DNA from: Larix kaempferi
Lineage: Eukaryota; Streptophyta; Pinopsida; Pinales; Pinaceae
Length of the DNA stretch: 64,000 bases
Assembly (NCBI GenBank): GCA_027924585.1
Contig: BSBM01000092.1
Coordinates: forward strand, 11,655,501 to 11,719,500
Direction of reading: 5' to 3'
Positions within the stretch are counted from its first letter, which is position 1. Every line of letters begins with the position of its first letter. The translations under genes and the position numbers were made by a program. Below the pieces are notes generated by a model. It saw only the letters and a program-made list of their open reading frames with translations, did not search any database and was not told where the DNA came from. Positions 23,187 to 34,841 of the stretch are shown piece by piece.

Positions 23187-24240
23187 TGAGCCTTTAATTG
23201 GCCCTGCGGATCAAAGAAATTTTCTATTCTCAAAGAGTTGTCTGCCTGCGATTCTTTTGTTGGAGGGGGAGGTGTCGCTTCCTCAGTGGAGATTACAAAA
23301 TCCTTGAGAATCTCCACGTCCTGGTGGATGTCTTATTCCTCTTCAGGGGTCTCCTTCTTCTTCCGACGTCGAACCCTTCTGCACACTTGTCGCTCTTCTG
23401 ACTCTTCATCTTCGTTGGTGGTGCTAGTGTCCACGTGGTCAAATACCACAGGAGATGAAGGAGTGTGTTCTTACTCCACCTCATACCACGCCTGCTTGGG
23501 CATAAAGACCACTTCGGATCCCTGCACCTTCTCCATGACCAAACTCTAACTGAAAGATTCCTGGGCTGCCAGGTGCACCACCTTTCCCATGCATTGATTC
23601 CAAACAAGGGACGCAGGGACCATGGCTATAACGGTCGTGACGATGACGACAGCTACGTGCAATCACCTTCGCCATGATGACCTGACCGAATCTCCCAATC
23701 GAGAAACAATGATGTCTAAGGCTTGAGCTGACGTGAAACATGCTTAGCCAGGATTTCTGAAGTGGCGGGAAAGTATACAACGGCACTGAGGTGGCCCCGG
23801 TCCTATTTGCAATCATTTTGGTGGCAGTAGAGATACATTTAAGCCGTCTACCCACACGTTCAAATCCACACCATAGATATTAACCTCATTTTCACCTCGA
23901 TCGTCGAATGGTGCAGGTCATACCATGCTTGCAAATTTTAGGCTAACTAATCTCCTGCACAAGTATTTTATTCTCAGCCCTTTCCATTCTCAATTGATTC
24001 CGCACCTTTATCACTTGCTGCTCTGGATCTTCTGCCCTCCGTCTCCAAAATGCTTTCTTACCCCTACTGTCCACGTCCAAAGGTTCACCACCCCCTGCTG
24101 TGAGAGCATCTTTGGAATACTAGTGAGGGCGAGGGCTGCTACTGAGACTTTTTTCAGGTGGGCCAGTGGATGAGGTCGTGTTCCCAGGCATCAAAGAGAG
24201 GGCCAAATGGGGTATTTCCATTAAAGGGCCCCTATCCAAA
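23187..24240 (-). pseudogene. Unidentified coding relic: coiled coil, membrane segment, acidic tail
   Basis: Not recognised. On the minus strand, traceable frames with several stops can be followed from about 24240 to a terminal stop at 23187. In order they show a heptad-rich segment (QQVIKVRNQLRMERAENKIL, near 24010-23950), a middle segment starting NIYGVDLNVWVDGLN near 23880-23840, a hydrophobic run that could be a membrane helix (LHVAVVIVTTVIAMVPASLVW, about 23660-23600), and a charged C-terminal part rich in Glu and Lys (EDEESEERQ, RRVRRRKKETPEEE) ending PQGQLKAQE. Sparse stops in one frame and the charged composition suggest former coding. It is followed by an LTR-like tail, the same layout as the large frame at 58698-62039, so it may be an extra retroelement ORF. 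Confidence 0.45.
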
Positions 24241-25343
24241 GGGTATGGGGTAACTTTGACTTCTTAGTCAGGCTTAAAGCAGGTGGCCGAAAAAGGTTTG
24301 GCGGTTCTCAGGGGGAAAACTGCCTATATGCAGCGATAACAGACTCCTCAGAAAACTCTTGGACTCGGGGAAAGGCATAACTTGGTCAATGCAACAAAGG
24401 AAAAAAGGTGACTGAAACCCTCTATGCACATCCAAAACCTTCTTCCATTAAACCCTCATTCTTCTCTTAGTTTAAGGTATAGACAGCCGAAACTCTGCAT
24501 CAAATGCATCAAAACCCTATCTTCCAAAGCGATTCTAACCCTAACCTTTCCAGAGACTAGTTCTTCATCCATTTATTGCTATAAGCAGACTTAGATTTGC
24601 TAATAATGGCGGTCATAAGGCCCTACCTATCACTGAAAAGTTCTGAGAATGACCCTTCTTGTCGTCTTCTTCGTCTTCCACATGCCCGGAGGCTTCTGAC
24701 CTCGACAACTCCAAGACACAAATGTCAACTTCTCATGTGCGTCTTTATATATATAATCTCATTCCCTTATCCTTCAGTCTTCTTTGACAATTGTCCACCT
24801 CTTTCATCCGTTGATCTCTTATGCAATGACCTGGGTCGTTAGATCTTATCCCCCTTTTACCGATTTGATATCTTTTCCTTACCTGTCGTTGGATTATCTC
24901 CCGTGCTTCAATCGCAGCCGCCCATTTACTAGCACCGTATCTCTTCAAAGTGGTGTCGCATTGCTCCAAAGTGGTTTTCATTACCACTCACCTTCCCTGC
25001 GACAAAACCCAACATTGACACCTATCGAGCGGTTTCATTTGTCGCAACCACTACATTGTTTATCTGCCACGCATCTTCCCGATGCGACCACCATCCAGGG
25101 CCATCAATCTCTGGAGACTTGCCCAAAGAATAGCGACTCTCGTCCTGATTGTCAGATCTTTGATTGCCAATCCCAACCATTGATCTTAGCATGCTATCCC
25201 CCGCCACAATGGTGTCGCACGCTCCTGAGGTGGTTTTACTTTTCACTTTCCTTGCATGCGGCGTGTTCTCCAGCCGCCACCGCTGGTATTCTCCATCGTG
25301 ATCACTTATCTCCCATATGCCCCGTGCAGTTTGGCTATGCAAT
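24241..25343 (-). promoter_or_regulatory. Possible upstream region of the minus-strand relic, with TATA box and splice donor
   Basis: Minus-strand ATTATATATATAAAG (24744-24757) is a good TATA box. About 120 bases downstream, GATAG|GTAGGG at 24627/24626 is a plausible 5' splice donor. The large frame at 58698-62039 shows the same order and similar spacing. A plus-strand open frame of 192 codons crosses 24784-25362, but it has no recognisable domain and lies in composition-biased sequence, so it is not called. The functional reading is tentative. Confidence 0.3.
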
Positions 25344-25425
25344 GATCAACGAGGACCGTTGATCTCCCATTCGCGCCCGATCAACGAGGACCGTTGATCT
25401 CCCATTCACGCCCGATCAACGGTGG
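25344..25425. repeat. 35-bp tandem repeat, two full units and a partial third
   Basis: Units start GATCAACGAGGACCGTTGAT at 25344 and 25379, with a partial third at 25414. They are nearly identical (CGCGCCC versus CACGCCC) and each contains the short palindrome ATCAACG...CGTTGAT. The array lies about 600 bases upstream of the TATA-like box at 24750 on the minus strand. Confidence 0.85.
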
Positions 25426-25429
25426 AACT

Positions 25430-28325
25430 GGCACGGCTTTTATCAATTTTGATTTTTGCTCTCGGACCATAGTTTTTTGGGCTCCTTTTGGTCATTTTGA
25501 TTGCATTTTTGCATTCTCCCTTGCAATTTCTTCAAATTTATTAAATCCTTTCACATTTAGCACCTAGCCATAGGAAATAAAGGTAATTCAAAGCTTTCTT
25601 CAGGGGAATTTTCGAGGCTTTCATCCACCACACCTTGCTATTTATGCTACAAAAAACTAGGTGCTAACATAACTCTTTACTATCATACCATACAAATTAA
25701 AAGAGCAAACTTGGTATCTTGACTCATAGGGTCTTCACCTATGGTATACCATTGTTAGTATGGTAACAAGATCTCTTTAGTAGACAATTTTACACACTTG
25801 ATAACCCCCCTTGCATTTCATTGACTTGGGTGGTTATGCCCTAAGGAGAACTTGTAAATAGTCTCACACCTTCACTTGTGTTGCACCCCTATTGTATCTC
25901 ATCACCATTAGTGGAGGAACATTTGTAACTAATTTATTGAACTTTCTTGATGCTTGATTAGTGTGTCACAGGGTCACGAGTGTCTTTTTTTGCATAAAAT
26001 CAACGTTTGAGACATTCAAGAATCATGTGATTAATTGATTAATTAATTATTTGACCATCTTTATTATATTAACTATTATTCCATCAATGCTTACAATTTG
26101 TCCTAGAACCCTTAATCTCTTGAGTTGAAAATTTTTTTATTGTAAACTTTTACCCCTTATATATAGGCACGTAGAACTTATTTCTCATAGTTTAGAATGG
26201 TGAGTGTTAGGCAGCTGTCCACAAGCAAGTCCATTTGTTTTTCCATCATTTGTAAGGGTTGGTACCACCATTATGGCTACCTTGATCCTTACATATTTGA
26301 CCACGGGCATTCTTGTTTAGTTAATGCCTAACCTATATAAGGTTTGCCAAACTTTACCTCCTCGCTTTCACAAAATGTTTAACATAGTTCCTCCTCTTCC
26401 TAACTAACCTGGTTGGAAATTGGTTCAACAACCCTAAACAAGTAACCAAGTCCCAACTAAAGGAAAGAAAAATAAGAGTATAAATGTAAGCATATGAGCT
26501 AAAGGCAAGGGGAAAATACAATTGGAAATTGAAAGAGTGTTTGTAGCAATGGCAATGCTAATCATGGTCACCAACAACCAAAACAAGTTTATAAACATTA
26601 ACATATTTGTGCTATCCATGGGTAGGATTTTTTTTCCTAAGAAATAAATCCACAAGAAACTTCTAGGCACTCGCACCTATTATGAGGATGATGCCTAGTG
26701 TGAAGCAGGTGGTGTAGACTTAGTGTGACTAACCTCGTGGGAATTGAACCAGGGACTTGCATAATGAACCAAATTACTAACAACAACTTGTGAACAATGG
26801 CACCAATCAATTCAACTCACCATCACGGCTCATGGGTAGGATCATTATTATCATCTATGTCGTGATATTCTTGAAGTATGAGGATTGTGGGTTGAATTTC
26901 ATAATCAAATGACTGCACAAGAACCTTGAACATTTCAGTGACTCCCCCCTCAACATGGAACCATTTCTTTTGATGTTAAATCTTAATTTTCTTCAGCATT
27001 TATGGTTTTCCACCAACACGGTGACCTATCGCTCCAACTTATCTACCTCATTGCTAAAGCAAATCCTCTAAATAATGGGGCACCACTTACACTTCTAGTG
27101 ACCCATCACCCACTAGACTTTCTCACTAATTAAATAAAAATGTAAATATAAACCCTTTATATTGTAATACCATTACAATTGACTTGGATAAGCTATTTGA
27201 GCCATGCTTCCCTTCTTCCTGCCCCTTTTAGATCAAGCTCCTTTTTAAGAAAATAATTGTTCATTAATGTACAGTGGGTGAATGAGCCTCCTCTTGCATG
27301 ATTCCACTGTTTGTTTGAAAAAGTTTAGGTCATCACCCCCCTCATTCCATTGAATTTGTTATACATGTTTGATGGTATAATGTGTAAATCAATAGGGATT
27401 TTCCCTAAACTCCCAATTGAGTTAAGTGGAAAAATTATTTTAGTTGTTGTAGCAAGGGTGTCAACCCTTGTGGAATTTAACATCCTCCTTAGGCACAATT
27501 ATGTGTGTGTCACGAAAACCACAGTGTCTTTGCTCTTTCCCGTGATGAATTTTTCACAAAAAGGATGCATTGTCATTGTTGATAAACTCTCATACTATAA
27601 TCCTTGACCACATCTAACTTGGGTTACAATTTTAGTTCTAGTTATTCACATTGGGTCCATTATTATTGTATGGTTGAACAAACCTCCCCCAAAAATGAAT
27701 TGTGTGGGAAATTCCACCCTTTGAGCCATATCCACTCCCACAAAGCAAGCGCCCTTGAATCCTTCAAATAACTTAGGCTTGAATATTGATTATTTACCTC
27801 CACCTATGGGGCCATTCAAGCCAATGTTATGAGAAAATTATTATTTCTTATTTAATGACATTCTTCTACGACAATGAAGATTTATTAGAGGCCATGAGTT
27901 CCTTGGATAGTCCTTCAAATGACCTTTACCTTAGGACTTATTCCCAAGGCCAAACTATTCCACCAACGTGCACTTAGACTATATCCCCTATGGAGATATT
28001 TGTTGTTTTAATATATATCCTCCAACACTGCATTCTTTTGAAAATGATACTTTGGCTTCTATTAGCACACACACAACTATTTATTTTTCCATTGATACAA
28101 AAATTGTTAAACAATTTAATGTTGAGAACACTTTCCATGAAAATGATTAAGACTTTTTAGTTATTGTTTCAATAGTGAATGACCTTGGACTAGATTTCGT
28201 GATACTTTTGGATCACTCTCATATCCATGGTTTACTTTGTAAGGTATACTCCTGAACTAGCATATAGGTTTACATCTTCCCTCTGTAATGATGCATTTAA
28301 ACCTTTTTCCATAGGATAACCCCAT
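25430..28325. other. No gene recognised
   Basis: Nearly 3 kb, mostly AT-rich. The hydrophobic 80-codon minus frame at 26434-26676 and the plus frames at 27350-27607 and 27786-28150 have no family motif, no shared domain order and no sign of splicing. They are treated as chance frames in decayed repeats. Confidence 0.45.
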
Positions 28326-28505
28326 CACTACAAGGAAAATACTACCTAGCAAAGGTTTTTGCATATGCTTTTATTGTTACAAGATTGGGAAAAATTATCA
28401 AAAAATCATTTTGTAGCGAAGGTTTTAGTGGAGGTTTTCACAAATGTTCGCTACAACTAAAAATTCTAGGCAACCATAGTTTCTAACATAGGTTTTTCTA
28501 TAGTG
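28326..28505. mobile_element. CACTA-type MITE (180 bp)
   Basis: It begins CACTACAAGGAAAAT and ends TTTTTCTATAGTG, so both ends carry the CACTA terminus of En/Spm-like elements, with an A-rich stretch just inside. Internal GTAGCGAA and TTCGCTAC form a subterminal inverted pair, as transposase-binding repeats do in this superfamily. It is too short for a transposase. The three flanking bases (CAT left, TGC right) do not match, so the target duplication has decayed or the right end is off by a few bases. Confidence 0.6.
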
Positions 28506-29479
28506 TGCTTATATCCTTAAGGCACATCAGTCCATTGATAATCAATACAAACCGGGGCATGTTACTCTTTGAAGGCACCGATTTGCGCGCGCGTGTGTGT
28601 GTGATTGTGTGTGTAAATTTTTTTACAAAGACAAAAATATTTATATTTGTTATTACTAAGGTAAAAATCAAAATATACATTTGTCTACTATTTCGAGCTA
28701 AAGATGGAACTTTTCATTGTCTATCTTAACCTATCTAAACCTTAAAGTGGAAAAAAAACATTATACATTTCTCTAGCCTAACCCAACCTTCCTACTTCCA
28801 TCAAGGCATTCATAGATTCCCCTTATGAAATTCAATATTTTCATAAGAAGCTTGCAAAAACCATAACTGGCCTCAAAACATAGTAGTATCTGAAGAAGCT
28901 CGGAGAGTGCCCTGCTTGAATTCTAATTTAGGAAATGTACCCTCAAATGAGCACAAAGCATCCTTGGACAAGTCATCAGTTGGAGTAATGTATTATCTAA
29001 AAGGATGAGAAAAAAATGTCTTCAAATGAAGTCATTACCCCTTTGATTAGGTTCAAAATAGGGACCAATACTAGGTTTGCAACCTTGTTCTTTTGATATT
29101 CCCAATCAATTCACTTTGAATATCCCATGATCTCTAAGTGCTTCATACCTTTTGCATATGCAGTTTTTAGCAAGATTGTAACAAACATAAATGCATACAT
29201 ATACAATTTGAAATAATAATAATAATAATTAATGATTAATGAAAGGACACGTCATATCTTAAAGACATGACTTACCATTGTGACCAGTCAATACTATAAG
29301 TGCTTCATCACATGGTCAATGTATATCATCTCATTTTTATACATTTAGTATATACTTGTCCTTTATGGATTATAACTTGTTGTCCTACTTAAATTGGATA
29401 TTCGGTGATTGAATTATTATCTACTTGGGGAAACAAAAGATTAACATATTCATTATACTTGTTACCAATGGGATTTGCT
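28506..29479. other. No gene recognised
   Basis: About 1 kb of AT-rich sequence between the MITE and the LINE relic, with a short AAT repeat near 29215-29230. It may include the lost 3' end of the LINE, but no RNase H motif can be read. Confidence 0.4.
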
Positions 29480-31116
29480 TAGATCCATTCATTCCCTTTA
29501 TAAACTTATATCCCAAGTAAGTAACTTGTTTGCTAAAGGAAATGATAGTAAATTTATTATGTTAAGTGGTATAGGGCCCTTCCATACCTGTCTCCACCAC
29601 CATTCTCTATCCTTTAGCCTATCTTCTTCAATTTGTGTAGCATAGACAAGCTTGACTATATATATGCATGTAGTTGATATTTTAGACCAAACCAAAGTAT
29701 CATCATCCTTTGTCAATATGATAAAACTGTGTGATAGGTCTTGAACATACCTCCTTCATTCCTCTGCCTAATCACCATACAGGCTCACGAAATTTTTCAT
29801 CACCCACCCTTGCGTCCACCTATTATCAATCACTTGAGAATTTGAATCTATGATTTGATAGATCCCCCTATCATGGAGTACTTCCAAGAGACCCTTTGAT
29901 AACTTGTAAGTTTCCTTAGCTCCAATCCAAGGATCCTCTCTAATCCTAACTTTTCTACCATTCTCAATTTTCCAAGCATTCCACTTCCTAACAAAATAAA
30001 AAGCTCTTACTAAAGCTCTCCATATTATAGAGATCCCTTGGGCCTCTTTCCTTCCATATCTAAACCAATCCTCCATGGTAAAACCTTTCAAATAACCCCA
30101 TCCTTGTAAAACTTTGGGGGCTACAATCTTGGACCACTTAACCGAGGTATCACCTCCTTGATCCTCTTCTCAATCCAAAAAAACTGAAACATTTCTTCAT
30201 GATTTTATATAAAATTCCTTTAGGTATTTTTGTTATTGACGTCCAATGTACTAGTGTGCTCTCCAAAACTACTTGATCAAGACCAGTTGACATTCCCCGA
30301 ACAACCATATAAGCACCCATACTAGGATTTTGGCTTTCACTTTTTAATTTAGTTTAATCAGTTGTCGTAATGATAACCATTTGGTTTTAAAATAAATGTA
30401 AATATTTGAATTCTTGATCTAGTTCATTAATAAGCATAGGAATTAGAGATTCCACCCAAACCTTGATCTCGTTTGGAAGTCCATTGAGCAAGAATTTGGA
30501 TCTATTCATATTAATTACCATTCATGTAGCTTTGCAATATGACTCCATAACTTTCTTTACTTTCTTCAATTCTTGTAAAGTGGCCAACCCAAAGATTATA
30601 ATATCACCAACAATAGTAAGTGAGTTATAGAAATAGAATTGGACACCTTGATCCCTTTAAGGTCTCCCCTTCTTCTTCCATTTTGCCTTTTCCTACTAGT
30701 AGAAAAGGAAGTGAGATAGAGAGCACCATTGCCTCAAACCCCTTGAGGCCTTTTAAAAACCAAAGGGATCTCCATTGATCAATACAACAAAGGAAACATA
30801 TACAAGACACATGTAACCCAGTTGATTGTCTACAAGATCATGCCCAATTGCAACAACATTAATCTTAAATACAACCAATTCACTATATTGTATGCCTTAG
30901 CCATATCAATTTCCAGGATAGCTACAACTTGACTTTGAGTTTTTACTGAGTTCATTCCTTCTTAAGATGTATCCATTGCATCGTGGATTTACCTATTAAG
31001 TAAGAACTCAAACCATTCCTCTTAAATTATACCTAATATAATGCCATTCACTCAATTAGCAATTGTTATAGAAATGAGCTTGTAAATTAAATTACGTAAT
31101 GAAATTGGTTTGTAAT
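29480..31116 (-). pseudogene. LINE polyprotein, C-terminal segment (RT core, thumb, zf-RVT)
   Basis: The downstream half of a LINE whose RT is split by a copia insertion. From 31116 leftwards the RT frame resumes after the insertion (KPISLRNLIYKLIS); then come the first catalytic Asp region (LEIDMAKAYN near 30910), a region near 30780-30730, and a decayed second catalytic region near 30600 where the expected A-DD is not intact (TIVGDIIIFG). The C-terminal RT linker W-K-I-E-N-G-R-K-V-R-I-R-E-D-P-W-I-G is at 29980-29925, then DTLVWS and the start of the zinc-binding domain (WWWRQVWKGPIPLNI) at 29710-29500. It stops before RNase H. Many stops are present. The segment at 34842-35790 is the upstream half of the same copy. 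Confidence 0.88.
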
Positions 31117-31772
31117 TGTGAAATTCTAATTCATATCAGATCTAAGAGCTGAGGATACCTCACAAAGAAAGAATGAGCAGAAAAGTTGAATAAGAGTGAA
31201 AACTGCAGTAAAAAAGAGCAGAAGAATAATTATGTAGCAGAACTCAGATAGGATCATAATAATGTTACATGATCCAATAATTAATATAATGAACAATGAT
31301 GTTACAATGGAGAGAATTTGAATCAAACATGAGAATTCGAACCTTGGTTGGTCTAGCGTAGGAATTATCACCACTGGAGTGCTCCAGAAGACTCAAACTC
31401 AACTGAACTGAACCTAAACTCACCTAACTGAAGTCACAATCAGTTAACTGACTAAGGAGGACGCAATAGTGAGTTTGTCATGCATGTCAATCAGAAATGG
31501 GTGCATGAGGCCACAATCAGTGGCATCCAGAGCTCCAACCCCCCACAAGAGTCAGCTAACTCAGGTGGATTGCACGGGAACACTCAGTTGGTTCCTATAA
31601 AATAGGGAACTGACTGAAGTGGTCCTACAATTATGCATGCAGGGCTTAGAAGGTGGTAGATGGATCCTGGATGGCATCTACACACCACTAGGGGGAAAAT
31701 GACATCATCAACAACTAGGAAAAATAAATAATGCTAGGTAGGACAAAGATGGAGTATTGAAATATCCTAACA
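31117..31772 (-). repeat. 3' LTR of the copia element, 656 bp
   Basis: On the minus strand it starts TGTTAGGATATTTC and ends AATTTCACA. Immediately upstream (minus) is a purine tract, GGATTAAGGGGGCG, at about 31773-31786, the PPT. It aligns along its length with 34187-34841. Confidence 0.93.
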
Positions 31773-32600
31773 CGCCCCCTTAATCCATACTTTTGCATCC
31801 TAGGCCCTAGTTACTGAGACCAAAGGTCACCCATACAATCAAATAAATGATAAAAAAATAAAGAACTGTCCATGAACCAAGGAAATGGGGAAAAACCTCA
31901 TGGGAAAAATACCCCCCCTCAAAAGAATAGCAGTAGGGAACTCAAAGAACCTTCATACTAAGCAGAGAAGGGTGAAATCCTTTGCAAAAATATTGGCAAG
32001 TTGGTCCTATGTAGGATAGCAATGCAGGTGCTAGATTTGGATCTGCTCCTCTGATGTACCTCCCACTGTGTAGAAGTTGTATTTTCCAAAACAAGTCTTT
32101 CAGGAACCCTTCTTGCTACTGGAGTGAATGGCTCATTGGTACAAATCATGAACCTTTGAGTACCCTTTGTCAGACAACCGATATTGTTGCTTGGTTGTAG
32201 ATTCCCCATGGCAAGTCTCTCCACGAGATTGTGGATCAAACTCCACCATCATGTAGCACCTCTCCAAGAGAAGTGGATCTGCATGACATGGTGCAAGTTT
32301 TGCATGATACTGAGATCTGGTGGTTTTATGGTCAGATGGGTCCCCAACTATGTTCCCAGTAGTTACAAGGACTTTGTGAGCCCATATTGGCCTTAGCCAT
32401 GGATTGGGAGCATGTGTTGGATTTGGATATGAATCTGAATCTCCTTGAACTTTATTCTCAACATCAAGCTCTTGATCCTCATCTTCATTATAAGAGATAT
32501 CACTCTGATCTTCATCAGATTCCAATGGGGTAGGCAGAGAGTATAACAAAAAATGGGAGAATTCATATGCCTTGGAGGCATGGTTTGCAAACCCTTTCAC
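31773..32600 (-). pseudogene. Copia remnants: integrase C-terminal tail and RNase H end
   Basis: Two remnants joined by deletion. From about 32600 to 32260 lies the integrase C-terminal part with its conserved region before RT (a WAxx...TTGNIVGDPSDHKTTRSQ segment near 32370-32290, then ERCYMMVE near 32255-32232). It is preceded by acidic residues (DEDQSDISYNEDEDQE). After a further deletion the end of the polyprotein is recognisable near 32020-31965 as DQLANIFAKDF, the ADIFTK box of copia RNase H. No RT palm motif is present between them. Confidence 0.75.
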
Positions 32601-33861
32601 TATAATCTTCCTAGTAGAGATCTATGCAATCTCAACTGTGTGTGGACCAAAGACCACTTTCTTCGGTGAACCTGTGTGAGTCATCTTATACAGACAAGAA
32701 ATTTGCTGACAAAGAAGGCACAAATAGAACACTTTTGAACTTCCCATGCTCCATATGTATTGTGCCCTTCCCTTCAACAGAGATCTGAGAGTTGTCTCCC
32801 ATGTGAATAATCAGACCATCTTTGAGATATAGAGAAGAAAATGATTCTCTGGAGGCAACCATGTGGTTGGAGGCTCCTGAATCTATGAGGAGGGCTTGTG
32901 ATTTTGAAAATCCAACCTTCAGTGCATGGCATGTCTCATGACCATCAAAATCACTTCCAGAATCAATCTCCCCTGCACCTTCTAGGAGGGCAATGTTGTG
33001 TTGTTCAAGAAGCTTGGTCATCTGATCTATCTTCTTATGCATGCAAGATCTCTCTTGGTGGTTTCCTTTCTTGCAATAGGAACACTTGGATTTCTCAAAT
33101 CCATTTCGTTTGTCCTTCTTGGAGCTGGAGGCTCCTTCTGATGGAATTGACTTGGCATTCTGCTTGGGTTCATATTGCCTCTTCTCCTTGCCCTTGTGCT
33201 TCCCCTTTCCATTCACACTTTTTGATTCTCCAACCATAAGAGCTTGATTTTTGGAGGCCTTCAAGGCACCCATCTATATCAACTTATCTTGTTCTTGGAT
33301 GAGAGATTCAGTGAAAACATCTAAGGAGGGCATATTCTAACCAGGGATTGACATTCACCCATAATGGAAGGTAGAGACAAAGATAGAGAACTCAGGACCT
33401 AGCTTGCTCAGAATGGATAGCACCAGCTACTCATCCTTCTTCTCAATGCCACACTGCTTGCATTGCATAACTAGAGATTTGAATTTTGAAAAGAACTGTT
33501 GAATGGTCTCGAAACTGCTCGGTTGAAGAGCAATCAACTTATTTTCCATAATATGGCCTCTTAGCTCATCTTGTTTGCCGAAGAGGGTCTCTAACTTCAA
33601 CCATAATTTTGTTGGAGTCTTCAATCCATTGAGGTGTAAGAGTAGACCTCTGGAAATATGAATACACATGAAACCGAATGCTTCATCCAATCTATTCAGA
33701 TACTTGGTTTTCTCCACAGCTGATTGTGGTTCAGGATCCTTCCCCATTGTCACCATGTACAGTGATTTGTTGCGCAATACCATCTGCATATTAGACTTCC
33801 AATCAAGGTAATTGAAGGGTGTCAGGATCCTGGGAGAGAGAGGAGAGTTCGAATTGTCCAT
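32601..33861 (-). pseudogene. Copia gag and protease (with GAG-pre-integrase start)
   Basis: The likely start is the Met at 33861 (MDNSNSPLSPRIL), giving a UBN2-type gag with FNYLDWKSNMQMVLRNK and a LFGKQDELRG segment. An in-frame TAG at 33427-33429 and further stops before 33273 break it, but the frame is unchanged, so downstream parts align. The CCHC knuckle CSYCKKGNHQERSC is intact at 33043-33084. Protease DSGASNHM starts near 32883 and keeps the catalytic motif. Past 32686 a KMTHTGSPK segment begins the GAG-pre-integrase domain before the deletion. Gag would package RNA and the protease would mature the polyprotein; stops block both. Confidence 0.9.
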
Positions 33862-34173
33862 CACAACTCTTGGAGCGAATACAAGGTGAAAATTGCTGCT
33901 TCTACAGAAAACTGCCGCAACTGCAGAAAACTGCTGCAACTACTGCAACACTCAAAAACTTTGAATAACCTGCAAAAACTATCAATAATGGAGGTAGACT
34001 ACTACTGAGAACTGCTTTAGGACAGTAGGCACTTTTATCCGGATCCTTCACACCTGGCTAGACCTCATTGGATTTCTCCAATGAATTCAATGCAATGGCA
34101 CCAGGATTTGCTGTGGAAATCCAGAGGCTTTTGGTGCACTACCGAAAGCAGTTGCTCAACCTCTTCGATCCAT

Positions 34174-34186
34174 GGCTCTGATACCA
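34174..34186 (-). other. Primer-binding site of the copia element
   Basis: Minus-strand TGGTATCAGAGCC directly abuts the 5' LTR end with no spacer. It is complementary to the 3' end of initiator tRNA-Met and is perfectly kept. Confidence 0.92.
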
Positions 34187-34841
34187 TGTGAAATTATAAG
34201 TCACAACAGATATAAGAGTTGAGGATGCCTCACAAAGAAAGAATGAGTAGAAAAGTTGAATAAGAGTGAAAACTGCAGTAAAAAAGAGTAGAAGAATAAT
34301 TATGCAGTAGAACTCAAATAGGAGCAGAATATTGTCACATGATCCAATAATCGTTATAATGAACAATGATGTTACAATGGAGAGAATTTGAATCACATAG
34401 GAGAATTCGAACCTCAGTTGGTCTAGCATAGGGATTATCACCATTGGAGTGCTCCAGAAGACTCAAACTCAACTGAACTAAACCTAAACTCAGCTAACTG
34501 AAGTCACAATCAGTTAACTGACTAGGAGGGTGCAATGATGAGTTTGTCATGCATGTCAATCAGAAATGGGTGCATGAGGCCACAATTAGTGGCATCCAGA
34601 GCTCCAACCACCCACAAGAGTCAGCTAACTCAGTTGGACTAAACTGGAACACTCAGTTGGTTCCTATAAAATAGGGAACTGACTGAAGTGGTCCTAAAAT
34701 GATGCATGTAGGGCTCAGAAGGTGGTATATGGATCCTAGATGACATCTGCACACCACTAGGGGGAAAATGACATCATCAACAACTAGGAAAAATAAATAA
34801 TGCTAGGTAGGACAAGGATGGAGTATTGAAATATCCTAACA
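34187..34841 (-). repeat. 5' LTR of the copia element, 655 bp
   Basis: Same ends as the 3' LTR (TGTTAGGATATTTC on the minus strand, ending TTTCACA). Substitutions and small indels against 31117-31772 are scattered throughout, more of them in the half next to the PBS. Confidence 0.93.

Larger units (their letters stand above)
31117..34841 (-). mobile_element. Complete, internally deleted Ty1/copia element with TSD
   Basis: A 3.7-kb element bounded by LTRs 31117-31772 and 34187-34841 and flanked by identical GTAAT (31112-31116 and 34842-34846). Reading on the minus strand the order is LTR, PBS (34186-34174), gag, CCHC knuckle, protease, a GAG-pre-integrase start, an integrase C-terminal remnant, a short RNase H tail, PPT and LTR. 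The integrase core and almost all of RT are deleted, so it could move only with help. It sits inside the RT of a LINE on the same strand. The LTRs differ at many sites, so the insertion is old but younger than the LINE. Confidence 0.93.

Noticed and set aside
24784-25362. 192-codon plus-strand open frame with an overlapping minus frame
   Set aside because: No recognisable domain, both strands open, Ser/Pro/Cys-biased composition, and repeat sequence at its end. Kept as a possible upstream region, not a gene.
26434-26676. Hydrophobic 80-codon minus-strand frame resembling a small membrane protein
   Set aside because: T-rich sequence on the minus strand yields hydrophobic residues by chance. 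There is no neighbour, homology motif or conservation evidence.
28575-28625. GCGCGCGTGTGTGTGTG stretch as possible Z-DNA or regulatory site
   Set aside because: A short simple repeat of alternating purine and pyrimidine; nothing else supports function.
31126-31374. Hydrophobic minus-strand frame repeated at 34139-34444
   Set aside because: Its recurrence at both places is because both lie in the copia LTRs; it is not a duplicated gene.
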